64,000 bases of DNA from Brucella thiophenivorans (lineage in GTDB: Bacteria; Pseudomonadota; Alphaproteobacteria; Rhizobiales; Rhizobiaceae), in assembly GCF_002252445.1 (NCBI RefSeq), contig NZ_NNRJ01000015.1, positions 1 through 64,000 of the forward strand, in the 5' to 3' direction. The translations under genes and the position numbers were made by a program. The notes under the pieces are model-generated. The model ran no database searches. It was not told the DNA's origin and saw only the letters and a list, made by a program, of their open reading frames with translations. Shown in pieces: positions 45,371-56,300 of this stretch (position 1 is its first letter; each line of letters starts with the position of its first letter).

Positions 45371-47935
45371 ATGCCAGTGGTCGGCTCATCGGGGAGCTTG
45401 CGGAGCAAATCCGCATTCAGCGCAGGCAGGCACCTGAAAGCTTCGCTTTCGCGTGGGCTTAGCCCTCTCAAACGGGTCATCCTCAAGGCAACAGTTTCCT
45501 TTGCCGCACTGGTTGCGGCGGCTCCCGCATGGGCGCAACACGCCACAAATTCCGCACGGATTGAACTGCCATTTGGCGGCAGCGTCGGCGCTTTCGAAGT
45601 TATTCAGTTTTCCATTTTTCTGGGTGCCATGGGTGCAGCCCTTTTGTCAGCTGGCTGGCTCATTCGCGATCGCTCGAAAATTGCCCACGAAAACAATGAA
45701 TTGCGCACTCGCTTGTCCGATATGGGCCTCGTTGCGCAACGCAATGATGCGTTGCTTAATCTCAAAGATCAGCGCATTGTCGTCTGGGATGCACAGGGCA
45801 CCCGCGCCGATGTCGTCGGACAATTGCCGATCGAGTGTGGTGCGCCGCAGGATCGCTCGAATTTTCTGGCCTTTGGGCGCTGGTTGCGCCCGCAAGCGGT
45901 CACAGAGCTTGAACGCGCGGTTTCGGCCTTGCGCGAGCAAGCCCACGCTTTCGATCTGACGGTTGAAACCGTCAATGGCACCTTGCTTGATGTTTATGGC
46001 CGCACGTCTGGCAGCTTTGCCGTGGTGCGGTTTTTAAGCCTTCAGGGCGTTCAGGCCGAACGTGCCGCCTTGCAGACGCAGAACCGGGAATTTTCTGAGA
46101 AGCTCGCCCTCTTCCGTCATCTGCTCGACCGCATTGAACAGCCGGTCTGGCTACGTGGCTCGGATGGACGTATCGAATGGGTCAATGGTGCTTACGCGCG
46201 CGCTGTTGATGCCGCAGATGGCACACAGGCAAGTTCAGAAGGTCGTGAGTTGTTCGGTGTTCAGGCACGCCAGCGTCTGGAACGTGATCGCTTTGCCGAA
46301 CCGGATCTCTATGAAAAGCTGCCTGCCGTGGTGCGTGGCGACCGTCGTATCTATGACGTCACCGATGTGAGCACGGATGCAGGTTCTGCCGGTCTTGGCT
46401 TTGATCTGAGTGAAATCGAACAGGTTCGCGAAGAATTGAGCCGCACCTTGAAAAGCCATGCCGAAACGCTTGATCAGCTTTCTACGGCTGTAGCGATTTT
46501 CGATCCCGATATGAAGCTGCAATTCTTCAATCAGGCTTTCGTCTCGCTGTGGTCTCTTGATACGGCCTGGCTTGAGACGCGCCCAAGCAACACGCTGTTT
46601 CTTGATCGGCTCCGTTCCGAAGGCAAGCTTCCCGAGCAGCCGGAATGGCGCAAGTGGAAGGATTCGCTGCTTGCGGCCTATCGCGCGGTCGAGCCGGAAG
46701 AACACATGTGGCACCTGCCGGATACGCGCATCATGCGTGTTGTCGCCAATCCGCATCCGCAAGGCGGCGTGACATGGTTCTTCGAAAACATGACTGAGAA
46801 ATTCGAGCTTGAAGGCCGCTATAACACGCTGATCAAGGTGCAGGGCGAAACGCTCGATCATCTGGCGGAAGCGGTTGCGGTGTTTGGTTCCGATGGCCGT
46901 CTGCGCCTTTCCAATCCGTCCTTTGCTGATCTCTGGTCACTGCCTGCGGCGATTGCCGTTGAAGGCACGCATATCTCCACCGTCGCCAAGCTTTGCAGCC
47001 AGCGCGGCGGCAACGGCATCTGGGACGATTTTGTTTCTTCTGTCACCGGCTTTCTCGATGAGCGCAACGGGCGCATGGGGCAGGTCGAGCTTGATGACGG
47101 TATTATCTTGTCTTATGCCGTGGTGCCGCTGCCAAAGGGGCAGACAATGCTGACCTTTATTGATGTCAGCGATACGGTGCGGGTGGAACGCGCACTTAAG
47201 GAAAAGAACGAAGCGCTGTCGCTTGCGCATCAGATCAAGAATGATTTCGTGCAGCATGTTTCCTATGAGCTACGCTCGCCGCTGACCAATATCATCGGCT
47301 TTACAGAATTGCTGCAAACGCCTGCTTTCGGCTCGCTCAATGAGCGCCAGCTTGAATATCTCGATCATATCGGCACGTCATCTGCGGTTCTTCTGACCAT
47401 CGTCAATGACATTCTTGATCTTGCGACGGTGGATGCCGGGATCATGCAGCTCGATATTGATGATGTCTCGGTGATGGATGAAATATCGGCGGCTGCAAAA
47501 CGGGTCAGTGAACGTCTGCAAGAACACGACATCGGCCTGAGCATCGAGATTGCCGACGATGTTGAAACATTCCGCGCCGATGCCAATCGCGTGCGTCAGG
47601 TGCTGTTCAATCTTCTGTCCAATGCTTCCAATTATGCGCCGGAAGGCTCAAGCGTTTCCCTAGATGTGAGACGTGACGGCACAGAGATCCTGTTTGCCGT
47701 GCATGATGATGGTCCGGGCATGCCGAGCGATGTGTTGGATACTGTTTTCAAGCGTTTTCAGGCTTATCAGAATGGCGGTCGCAAGCGCGGTGTAGGCCTT
47801 GGCCTTTCCATCGTCAAAAGCTTTGTCGAGCTGCATGGCGGGCGTGTCGAGATCGAAACCGGTGCAGATATTGGCACAACCGTCATTTGCCGTTTCCCAT
47901 CGGAGGCGCGCAGCTTCCGTGTTGCCGCCGAATAA
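45371..47935 (+). CDS. divL: DivL-like PAS-sensor pseudo-histidine kinase with Tyr in the H-box
   Basis: The 854-residue protein (from ATG 45371, AGGGA six bases upstream; the frame is open to 45338) has an N-terminal hydrophobic segment with PAWAQ, a second at about 75-95, several PAS domains (about 240-620), an HisKA-like helix and an HATPase_c domain (NLLSNASNY, DDGPGMP, GLGLSIVKS). The H-box reads HVSYELRSPLTN: Tyr632 replaces the usual His, as in Caulobacter DivL, which controls CckA/CtrA phosphorylation. It lies next to ahcY and tsaE. The role as CtrA-pathway regulator is inferred. Confidence 0.88.
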   Translation: MPVVGSSGSLRSKSAFSAGRHLKASLSRGLSPLKRVILKATVSFAALVAAAPAWAQHATNSARIELPFGGSVGAFEVIQFSIFLGAMGAALLSAGWLIRDRSKIAHENNELRTRLSDMGLVAQRNDALLNLKDQRIVVWDAQGTRADVVGQLPIECGAPQDRSNFLAFGRWLRPQAVTELERAVSALREQAHAFDLTVETVNGTLLDVYGRTSGSFAVVRFLSLQGVQAERAALQTQNREFSEKLALFRHLLDRIEQPVWLRGSDGRIEWVNGAYARAVDAADGTQASSEGRELFGVQARQRLERDRFAEPDLYEKLPAVVRGDRRIYDVTDVSTDAGSAGLGFDLSEIEQVREELSRTLKSHAETLDQLSTAVAIFDPDMKLQFFNQAFVSLWSLDTAWLETRPSNTLFLDRLRSEGKLPEQPEWRKWKDSLLAAYRAVEPEEHMWHLPDTRIMRVVANPHPQGGVTWFFENMTEKFELEGRYNTLIKVQGETLDHLAEAVAVFGSDGRLRLSNPSFADLWSLPAAIAVEGTHISTVAKLCSQRGGNGIWDDFVSSVTGFLDERNGRMGQVELDDGIILSYAVVPLPKGQTMLTFIDVSDTVRVERALKEKNEALSLAHQIKNDFVQHVSYELRSPLTNIIGFTELLQTPAFGSLNERQLEYLDHIGTSSAVLLTIVNDILDLATVDAGIMQLDIDDVSVMDEISAAAKRVSERLQEHDIGLSIEIADDVETFRADANRVRQVLFNLLSNASNYAPEGSSVSLDVRRDGTEILFAVHDDGPGMPSDVLDTVFKRFQAYQNGGRKRGVGLGLSIVKSFVELHGGRVEIETGADIGTTVICRFPSEARSFRVAAE

Positions 47936-47940
47936 GGTAA

Positions 47941-49464
47941 ATGGGGCTCATGAGCACCCCAATTCACAGTCTTGAGCTTTTCCTGCCCGATGAGACCGCC
48001 ACAAAGCGCTTTGGCGAAGATTTTGCCTTGGCGCTGGTCAAGGGCGATCTGGTCACCCTGTCTGGCGATCTTGGCGCCGGTAAATCCTCGCTCGCACGCG
48101 CCGTCATTCGCGCGATTGCCGATGATGAGGGGCTTGAGGTGCCAAGCCCGACATTCACGCTGGTGCAAAGCTATGAAGCGTTGCGCTTGCCCGTCGCTCA
48201 CGCTGATCTTTACCGGATTTCGCACGGCGAAGAGCTGGACGAGCTGGGGCTGGTCGAGTTTCTCGACGATGGCGTCGTGCTGTCGGAATGGCCGGAGCAG
48301 GCGGAGGGTTTTTTGCCGGAGCCTACCTTTGCCGTCACGCTTACTCATGAAGGGGCAGGGCGGCGTATTACTGTCGCGGGAGCGGATGTCGCAATTACAC
48401 GTCTTGAGCGCACGCTCACAATCCGCAATTTCCTGGAAAACAATGACCGTGCAAAGGCCACGCGCCGCTATTTGCAGGGCGATGCTTCACCGCGTAAATA
48501 TGAGATTATCGACAGTGCGCACGGCGTTGAAATTCTGATGAATGCGCTCGCGATGCCCTACGATCCGCCATTGCGCAACGGCAAGTCCTATCGCCAGCTT
48601 GCGCATATTGCAGAAAATATTCAGGCTTTCGTGGCCATTGATGATCTGCTTGCGAAAAATGGCCTGCGCGTGCCGCAAATGCGCGCTGTTGATATTGATG
48701 CAGGACTGCTGATCCTCGAAAATCTTGGGCTTGAGGGCATCAGGGCTCCATCGGGTGAGCCGGTGGCTGAACGCTATGAAGCGGCTGGACGGTTTCTTGC
48801 ACATCTTCATGGGGTTCAGTGGCCTGATCATGCGCCTGTTGCGGGCTATCCAGATCACATCATTGCACCTTTTGATCGTGATGCGATAGTCATGGAAGTG
48901 AGCCTTGTCGGGCAATGGTATGCGCCACGCATGATGGGCCGCAAGCTGACGGACGCCGAAGCGCAGGCTTATAAAGCGGCATGGGACAAAGTTCTCGACG
49001 CTATTGCCGATTGCGAAAAAAGCCTGCTGCTGCGCGATTATCATTCGCCAAATCTGTTCTGGTTTGAAGATGCGCAAGGCGCAAACAAGATTGGCACAAT
49101 CGACTTTCAGGACGCGATGATCGGCCCTGCTGCCTATGATGTCGCGTCGCTGGCGCTCGATGCTCGCGTGACGATTACGCCGGAGCTCGAAAAGGCAGTG
49201 GTTGATGCTTATTGCGATGAACGCCACAAGCTTGGCCATGTGTTTGACGAAATGGCTTTTCGGATGGCCTATGCCGTGATGGGTGCGCAGCGCAATTCAA
49301 AGCTTCTGGGCCTGTTTGTCAGGCTCGATGAACGAGATGGCAAGCCACATTATCTCGCGCATCTGCCGCGCATTCACGACTATCTCAACCGCGTCTTGAA
49401 GCACCCGGTCATGGCGCCGGTCGCCGCATGGTTTGACGATCTCGCTTTGCTGGAGAAACAATGA
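47941..49464 (+). CDS. tsaE: TsaE ATPase fused to an AmgK-like sugar kinase
   Basis: The 507-residue protein has two modules. Residues 1-150 are TsaE, the ATPase of the tRNA t6A37 complex (SGDLGAGKSS, 41-50; SPTFTLV). Residues about 165-507 form an aminoglycoside-phosphotransferase-fold kinase (RDYHSPNLFW with Asp366/Asn371 and the IDFQDAMIGPAAYD metal loop), similar to AmgK, which phosphorylates N-acetylmuramic acid. Its Brenner motif has Leu where HxD kinases have His. The following murU-like gene, ATGA-coupled, supports a cell-wall recycling role. This fusion is common in Rhizobiales. A start at 47950 is possible. Confidence 0.88.
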   Translation: MGLMSTPIHSLELFLPDETATKRFGEDFALALVKGDLVTLSGDLGAGKSSLARAVIRAIADDEGLEVPSPTFTLVQSYEALRLPVAHADLYRISHGEELDELGLVEFLDDGVVLSEWPEQAEGFLPEPTFAVTLTHEGAGRRITVAGADVAITRLERTLTIRNFLENNDRAKATRRYLQGDASPRKYEIIDSAHGVEILMNALAMPYDPPLRNGKSYRQLAHIAENIQAFVAIDDLLAKNGLRVPQMRAVDIDAGLLILENLGLEGIRAPSGEPVAERYEAAGRFLAHLHGVQWPDHAPVAGYPDHIIAPFDRDAIVMEVSLVGQWYAPRMMGRKLTDAEAQAYKAAWDKVLDAIADCEKSLLLRDYHSPNLFWFEDAQGANKIGTIDFQDAMIGPAAYDVASLALDARVTITPELEKAVVDAYCDERHKLGHVFDEMAFRMAYAVMGAQRNSKLLGLFVRLDERDGKPHYLAHLPRIHDYLNRVLKHPVMAPVAAWFDDLALLEKQ

Positions 49465-50180
49465 CACGTCCTGATACAGCGATCATGCTTGCGGCAGGTC
49501 TTGGCAAGCGTATGCGACCGATCACGGAAACCAAGCCCAAGCCACTGGTTAAGGTTTCCGGCAAGCCGCTGATCGACTGGGGGCTGGATGCGCTGGCGGT
49601 AGCAGGCGTTGAGAATACAATCGTCAATGTTCATTACTTAGCCAACCAACTGATTGACTACCTTGGCAGCCGCTCAGAGCCGAAAATCACGATATCCGAC
49701 GAGCGTGATCTGTTGCTCGATTCCGCGGGTGGTATCGTCAATGTGCTGCCACAGCTTGGGGGTAAGCCGTTCTACGTACTCAATGCGGATACATTCTGGG
49801 TTGGTGATGAGGTGCAGCCGAATATTTCGGCGCTGGCGCATGTCTGGGACGATGCCCGGATGGATATCCTTCTCATGACCGCAAAGCTTGATCAGGCGAC
49901 CGGATTTGAAGGCAAGGGTGACTTTGTTGCAGATGATGAGGGGCGCTTGCGCCGTCTGCGTGACGTTGCGGGCGATCCGTTGATTTATGCTGGTGTTGCA
50001 ATCATCCATCCGCGTATTTTTGCTAAAGCTGAGCCGGGTGTTTCATCGCTCAATCGCTATTTTGATGAAGCCATTGCAGCCGGGCGTCTTTATGGTATGC
50101 CCATGATCGGGCATTGGCTGACGGTGGGAACACCGGAAGCAATCGGCGAGGCGGAGGCTGTCCTATCGGCTTTGGCGTGA
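49461..50180 (+). CDS. murU: MurU-like nucleotidyltransferase
   Basis: The 239-residue protein is a sugar-1-phosphate nucleotidyltransferase: LAAGLGKRMRPITETKPKPL (12-31) is the nucleotide-binding signature, and VLNADTFWVGD holds the metal-binding Asp. In Pseudomonas, MurU turns MurNAc-1-P into UDP-MurNAc together with AmgK, bypassing fosfomycin-sensitive synthesis. Mannose-1-phosphate guanylyltransferases look similar, so this call leans on the AmgK-like neighbour. Confidence 0.8.
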   Translation: MTRPDTAIMLAAGLGKRMRPITETKPKPLVKVSGKPLIDWGLDALAVAGVENTIVNVHYLANQLIDYLGSRSEPKITISDERDLLLDSAGGIVNVLPQLGGKPFYVLNADTFWVGDEVQPNISALAHVWDDARMDILLMTAKLDQATGFEGKGDFVADDEGRLRRLRDVAGDPLIYAGVAIIHPRIFAKAEPGVSSLNRYFDEAIAAGRLYGMPMIGHWLTVGTPEAIGEAEAVLSALA

Positions 50181-50193
50181 AAAAGGAATCGAC

Positions 50194-53100
50194 ATGAGGC
50201 GACCAAAGCTTTTTTCCATTCCATCCGGCACAGCTTTTCTGCCAGCCTTTGCCAAGGCACTTCTGGAAGGCCGTCTGATTGAAGGCTTTCCGGGCAACGC
50301 TTCTGATCCACTGGCATTAGCGAACGCGACCATTTATGTGCCGACGCGCCGTGCAGCGCGTGCGCTTCGGTCGATTCTGGTGGATATGAATCCGGCTAAG
50401 TCAGCTATACTTCCGACCATTCGTCCGCTGGGCGATGTGGACGAGAACTCAGCTTTTTTCAATGCAGCAACAACCGGCGTATTTGATCTCAATCCGCCAA
50501 TTGGCAAGGCTGAACGCCTGCTGCTCTTGGCGCGGCTCATTCGTCCGTGGCGTGAATCGCTGCCTCAACATGTGCGCGCGCTGTTTGGTGTCGAGGATGT
50601 TTCGGTTCCCGCAACAACTTCGGATGCAATCTGGCTGGCACGCGATCTCGCCGGTCTGATGGATCAGGTCGAAACCGACAATGCCAAATGGAGCGAACTT
50701 GCCAGCATTGCGCCCGATGATCTTGCCGACTGGTGGCAAGTCACGCTCGGCTTTCTCGATATTGTCACGAAACTCTGGCCGGAAATTCTGGAAGAGCGCA
50801 AGCTGTCTAATCCCGCAGCGCACCGCAATGAACTGATCTGGGGCGAGGTGCGGCGACTGCGCGATCATCCGCCTCAGGGCCCGGTAATTGCGGCGGGTTC
50901 CACCGGCTCTATTCCTGCGACCGCCGAACTCGTTTCGGTGATTGCAAAACTCCCCAATGGTGCAGTGGTTCTGCCGGGGCTGGATCGTGATCTTGATGAG
51001 AGCGCTTGGAACCTACTTGGTGCGTCAGACGATAATCCATCTACTTTCGGACATCCGCAATATGGTCTCCACAAGCTGTTGCAGACCATTGGGGTACTGC
51101 GCGAGGATGTCGATCATATCGAAGATATGCCGGTTAAAAAGCGTGTAATGGAACGGGTTGTAAGTCAGGCGCTGCGCCCGGCGGAAACCACCGACGCATG
51201 GAGCCAGCTCCACAACCACCCCGATATGCAGCCGGACGTGCTGCGTCAGTCGGCACATAAGATCGATCTGATTGAGACCGCCAATGAGCGTGAGGAAGCG
51301 CTGGCAGTGGCCCTGGCGCTTCGCGATGCGATCAGCGATGAAAACAAGACCGCCGCATTGGTTACTGCCGATAGAAATCTCGCACGCCGCGTAGTGGGCG
51401 AACTTGCCCGTTTTGGCATCGACGCCGATGATTCCGGTGGCCGGCATTTGCGCGATATTGAGACCGCAACGCTGATGCGGCTTATGGTCGAAACCGTGTT
51501 TAATCCGGGTGATCCGGTAGCGTTGCTGGCGTTGGTCAAGCACCCGATGTTACGGCTTGGCGGCAAACGTATCGAGCGGCGACTGGCTGCCGAAACACTC
51601 GAACTGGTGGCGTTCCGGGGTGGCACGGGCAGGGCGTCTATTATCGATCTGCCTGCATTTTTCGACCGTCGCATGGAAGAGAGTGCCAGCCAGTCATGGC
51701 AACCGGCATGGCATTCAACCGTCACGCAGGATATGCTGGATGCAGCGCGCGCGCTTTGTGTGAGCTTGTCGGAAGCTGTTGCGCCGCTTGCACCTTTCGC
51801 GGTGATTAACCGACGAACGGATATTGGCGAGATTACACGGGCAACTGTGGAGGCGCTCGAAAATCTGGCCCGCGATGAGAGCGAAAGCGTCACGCGTTAT
51901 TATTCTGGCGAACATGGCGAGAAGCTGGCTTCATTTCTGCGTCAGTTGGTGTCGAGCGAAGCGGAACTCGATTTCGAAGCCATCGAATGGCCCTCAGTTC
52001 TTGAAGCGCTGATGTCGGGCGAAACCGTGAAGCCGCATCCGGGTGGTCATCCGCGTGTTTTCATCTGGGGTGCGCTGGAAGCGCGTTTGCAGACCATGGA
52101 TACGTTGGTGATTGGTGGTCTCAACGAAGGCACATGGCCCGCCAAGACGCGCAACGACCCGTTCATGTCGCGCCCTATGAAAGCGATGATCGCGCTTGAT
52201 CCACCTGAGCGCCGTACCGGCCTTGCAGCACATGATTTCCAGATGGCGCTCGGCATGGATCACGTCGTGCTGTCGCGTTCCCAGCGTTCGGATAATGCAC
52301 CAACCATTCCGTCGCGCTGGTTGCAGCGGCTTGAAACAGTGCTGGGTGCAGACGTGACCAGGGATATGCGCTCGCGTGGGCAACGTTTTATCCACTGGGC
52401 GCGTGAAATCGATCAGGCACCGGATGTGCCTTTCGTCAAACGCCCGGAACCGGCACCACCCGTAAGCGCACGGCCAAACCATTTTTCGGTGACGGAAATC
52501 GAAACCCTGCGTCGCGATCCTTATGCGATTTTCGCCCGAAAAATCCTGAAGCTACGTCCGCTGGAGCCATTGATCCGCGATCCGGCAGCAGCAGAACGCG
52601 GCACTTTGTTTCACGATATTCTTGGACATTTTACCGAGGAAGGTGTCGATCCGCTGGCGCCGGATGCGGCCACGCAACTTGAAGAATTTGGCCGGCATTT
52701 CTTTGGCGAAATGGATCTACCCATTGAGATCGAAGCGGTCTGGTGGCCGCGATTTACGGCGCTTATTCCGCAGTTTCTCGAATGGGAACGCGAACGCGCC
52801 TATAATGTTCAGACCCGCTTTGCTGAAATTTCGTCGGATAAGCGCGAGGTTGAAAGTCTTGGCATCACTTTGTCGGGCCGTGCGGACCGTATTGATCTGA
52901 TGCGCGACGGAACTGCGGAAGTGATCGACTATAAGACCGGCTCCACCCCATCGCCGCGACAAGCGCATGTCCTCTTGTCGCCACAGCTGGCGCTTGAAGC
53001 CGCTCTTCTCGTGCGCGGTGCGTTCCGCGAACTGGGCGCAGTTCGCGCCTCTGATCTCACTTATGTGCGACTGCGCGCAGGCGGCGAAGTGAAGCCGGAA

Positions 53101-53331
53101 TCGATTTTGAAAATCGGCAGGCCACCCTCTGAAAAGACGGCTCCAGCGCTTGGCGAAGAAGCATGGCAGCGGCTGGCGCAGTTGCTTTTCGAATATCAGA
53201 ATCCGGCTAAGGGTTATCTTTCTCGCGCTTTGCCATTTCGCGAAACGGACTTGACCGGCGACTATGATCATCTGGCGCGTGTGCTGGAATGGTCCGCTGG
53301 TGGTGATGCTGGCGGGGAGGGCGGCGAATGA
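50194..53331 (+). CDS. addB: AddB subunit of the AddAB helicase-nuclease
   Basis: The 1045-residue protein is the alphaproteobacterial AddB: an inactivated helicase-like N-terminal half and a C-terminal PD-(D/E)XK nuclease domain (about 770-1040) with AEVIDYKTGS. Together with AddA it processes double-strand breaks for RecA. It lacks the four-Cys iron-sulfur knot seen in Firmicutes AddB at this inspection. It overlaps addA by ATGA. Confidence 0.94.
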   Translation: MRRPKLFSIPSGTAFLPAFAKALLEGRLIEGFPGNASDPLALANATIYVPTRRAARALRSILVDMNPAKSAILPTIRPLGDVDENSAFFNAATTGVFDLNPPIGKAERLLLLARLIRPWRESLPQHVRALFGVEDVSVPATTSDAIWLARDLAGLMDQVETDNAKWSELASIAPDDLADWWQVTLGFLDIVTKLWPEILEERKLSNPAAHRNELIWGEVRRLRDHPPQGPVIAAGSTGSIPATAELVSVIAKLPNGAVVLPGLDRDLDESAWNLLGASDDNPSTFGHPQYGLHKLLQTIGVLREDVDHIEDMPVKKRVMERVVSQALRPAETTDAWSQLHNHPDMQPDVLRQSAHKIDLIETANEREEALAVALALRDAISDENKTAALVTADRNLARRVVGELARFGIDADDSGGRHLRDIETATLMRLMVETVFNPGDPVALLALVKHPMLRLGGKRIERRLAAETLELVAFRGGTGRASIIDLPAFFDRRMEESASQSWQPAWHSTVTQDMLDAARALCVSLSEAVAPLAPFAVINRRTDIGEITRATVEALENLARDESESVTRYYSGEHGEKLASFLRQLVSSEAELDFEAIEWPSVLEALMSGETVKPHPGGHPRVFIWGALEARLQTMDTLVIGGLNEGTWPAKTRNDPFMSRPMKAMIALDPPERRTGLAAHDFQMALGMDHVVLSRSQRSDNAPTIPSRWLQRLETVLGADVTRDMRSRGQRFIHWAREIDQAPDVPFVKRPEPAPPVSARPNHFSVTEIETLRRDPYAIFARKILKLRPLEPLIRDPAAAERGTLFHDILGHFTEEGVDPLAPDAATQLEEFGRHFFGEMDLPIEIEAVWWPRFTALIPQFLEWERERAYNVQTRFAEISSDKREVESLGITLSGRADRIDLMRDGTAEVIDYKTGSTPSPRQAHVLLSPQLALEAALLVRGAFRELGAVRASDLTYVRLRAGGEVKPESILKIGRPPSEKTAPALGEEAWQRLAQLLFEYQNPAKGYLSRALPFRETDLTGDYDHLARVLEWSAGGDAGGEGGE

Positions 53332-56300
53332 AAAAGCAACGTGTGATTCCACCGGAAACGATTTCAGCGCAGGCCAGTGCGGCCAATCCGCTGGCCTCTG
53401 TTTGGGTATCGGCCAATGCCGGTTCCGGCAAGACACATGTTCTGACCGAGCGTGTTATCCGGCTGCTGCTCGAAGGTACTGATCCGTCTAAAATCCTCTG
53501 CCTGACTTATACTAAGGCGGCAGCAGCCGTCATGCAGAACCGCGTCTTTGCGCGATTGTCTGAATGGGCAATGTTGCCGGATGAGGATTTGGGGGAGCGG
53601 CTTTTTAATCTCGAAGGTCGTCGTGCAAATGAAGCACGCCTAAAAGTGGCACGCAGGCTTTTTGCGCGTGCAGTTGAAACGCCGGGTGGGTTGAAAATCC
53701 AGACCATTCACGCATTCTGCGAAGCGATCCTGCATCAGTTCCCGCTGGAGGCGAATATTGCAGGCCACTTCGAGATGATGGATGATCTCATGCAGGTCGC
53801 CCTTGTCGGCGAAGCGCGACGCACCCTGCTTGAGACCGCACATGGCGGCGGTGATCCGGAACTGGCAAACGCTTTTGCTGATGTGATGCAGGCGGCGGGC
53901 GAGATGGGTTTGCAGGCACTGCTTGATGAGGCAGTGGGACGCCGCAATGGCTTGCAGCAATATATCTCCGCTCTTGGCGATGTCAGTCAGCGCAGCGAGG
54001 CTTTGCACCGGCATTTCCGTTTCCGGCCCGACACGCGTGAATCCGATCTGCTGGAGGATATGTGGCCAGTGCCAGAATTTTCCGATGATGCGCTTGATCT
54101 GATCTTGTCGATCCAGAAGGGTGCGGCGCGTGCGCATGACTTTGCATTGCAACTCAAGCAATATGAAAAGGTCAAAACCAGCTTCGACAAGGAAGCGGTG
54201 CTGCGTGCTTCTTTCCTCAAAGCGACCGGCGAGGCAAAATCTGGTTCTTATGTCGGATCGAGCGCCGTCAAAAAACTGCTGCCGGATTTTGAGGAAGATT
54301 ATAATGCCGCTGCTTCTCGTGTCGAGCTTGGCCTCAACAAGATCAAGGAACTGCGGCTTATCCGGCTTAATCTTAGCGCGCTCACACTGATTGATAATCT
54401 GCTGCAACGCTATCATGATTTAAAGCGCAGACGTGGATTGCTTGACTTTGAAGACCTGATCACCCGCACCGTGGCGCTGCTGGCGCGTGATGGGGCAGGG
54501 CAATGGGTGCAGTATAAGCTTGATCGCGGCATTGATCATATTCTCGTCGATGAAGCACAGGATACCAGCCCCGATCAGTGGCAGGTTATCCGTATGTTGT
54601 CGGAAGAGTTTTTCTCGGGCCTCGGTCAGCGCAACGTGCAGCGCACGCTGTTTGCCGTCGGCGATGAAAAACAGTCGATCTATTCATTTCAGGGCGCTGT
54701 ACCCGAAGATTTTGCTGCGCAGGGTAGGGCGGTCAGCCTTCGTGCGGCCGATGCAGAGCTTAAATTCGAGCGCGTCAGCCTCAACTTCTCGTTCCGTTCG
54801 GCCCCTGATGTTTTGCAGGCCGTGGACGAGGTTTTTGCACGTCCCGAGGCCAATCGCGGCTTGTCAGGTGCCACTGTTCACTCTGCCATTCGCTCCAATG
54901 AGCCGGGCGAGGTGGAAATCTGGGATATGCTGACGCCGGAAGCGGTGGAGGAACCAGACGACTGGCGCATTCCGGTCGATCATTTGCAGGCACCTGCCAT
55001 CAAACTTGCCGAACAGATTGCATCCACCATTCGCTACTGGCTTGATCGCGGCGAGACTATTCCGGGTCAGAACCGCAAACTTGCGCCAAAGGACATCATG
55101 GTGCTGGTGCGCAAGCGCGATCAGTTCATGCCAGCGCTTTCGCGCGCGCTCAAAGAGCGCCATGTGCCGGTGGCTGGTGCCGACCGCCTCAAGTTGACAA
55201 GCCATATCGCTATTCAGGATCTGATGGCGCTGGGGCGTTTCGTGTTGCAGCCGTCTGATGATTTGTCATTGGCATCTCTCCTCAAAAGCCCGCTGTTTGG
55301 CTGGGATGATGACAGGCTGTTTGCGCTCGCTAATCCGCGCAAGAGCGGCGAAACGCTGTTTGAGCGGTTGTATCATGCATCGCTTGAAGAACCTGCATTG
55401 ATCGGTGTGCACAAAACGCTGAGCCGTTGGCGCAATATGGCCGACACCATGCCGATCTTCGAGTTCTATGCGCGAATCTTAAGTGCCGATGGCGCAAGGC
55501 GTAAGCTTCTGGCACGGCTTGGACCGGAAGCAGGCGATATTATCGATGAATTCCAGAACTATGCGCTTTCGGCTGAACGCGCTGGCCTGCCGGGTATGCA
55601 GGCATTTCTGGAAACGCTTGATGCAGCCTCGCCGCAAATCAAGCGCGAGCTTGATCAGGGCCGCAACGAAGTGCGCATCATGACGGTCCATGCCGCCAAG
55701 GGTCTTGAAGGGGCTGTGGTGTTTCTGGTTGATCCGGGCAATGCCGTGTGGAGTGGAACGCGTGCACCAAAGCTTGTTCCATTTGATCTCACAAATGATG
55801 GACCACAGGTGAAGGGCTATCTCTGGCAGCCCAATGCTGGCTACCAGACCGGCTTCCTTGCTTCACAGATCGAGGGCCTCAAGACGCGTGCCGAAGAAGA
55901 ATATCGCCGCCTGCTTTATGTGGGCATGACGCGCGCAGAAGACAGGCTGATTGTCTGCGGCTATCGTGGCTCGCGTGAAAGCGGCGAGACATGGCATAGG
56001 CTGGTCGAAGATGCGCTCACAACAAAAGCGGAAACCTTTGTGCATCCGGTTTCAGGCATAGCAGCGCGGCGCTATCGCAACACGCCGCGCGGTCTGACTG
56101 AAATTGCCGAGCCGGAAACTTTGGAAGTAGCAGAGTTTCCGCCGCTGCCTCTCGACTATCTGAAACCAATGAAGCCGGAACCCGGCCTGCCGCGTCCTTT
56201 GGCACCTTCCGGGGCATCGGCATTGATTGAAGCTGACGAAGAACCACCGCTTGATACGCTGTCGCCGGTTCTGGGGCAGGGCGGCGAGACATCTGCCTTC

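Noticed and set aside
48487-49239. Minus-strand frame of 250 codons in tsaE
   Set aside because: Antisense to the APH-fold domain, no motif.
52717-53436. Minus-strand frame over the addB-addA junction
   Set aside because: Antisense to both conserved genes at their ATGA overlap; no domain.
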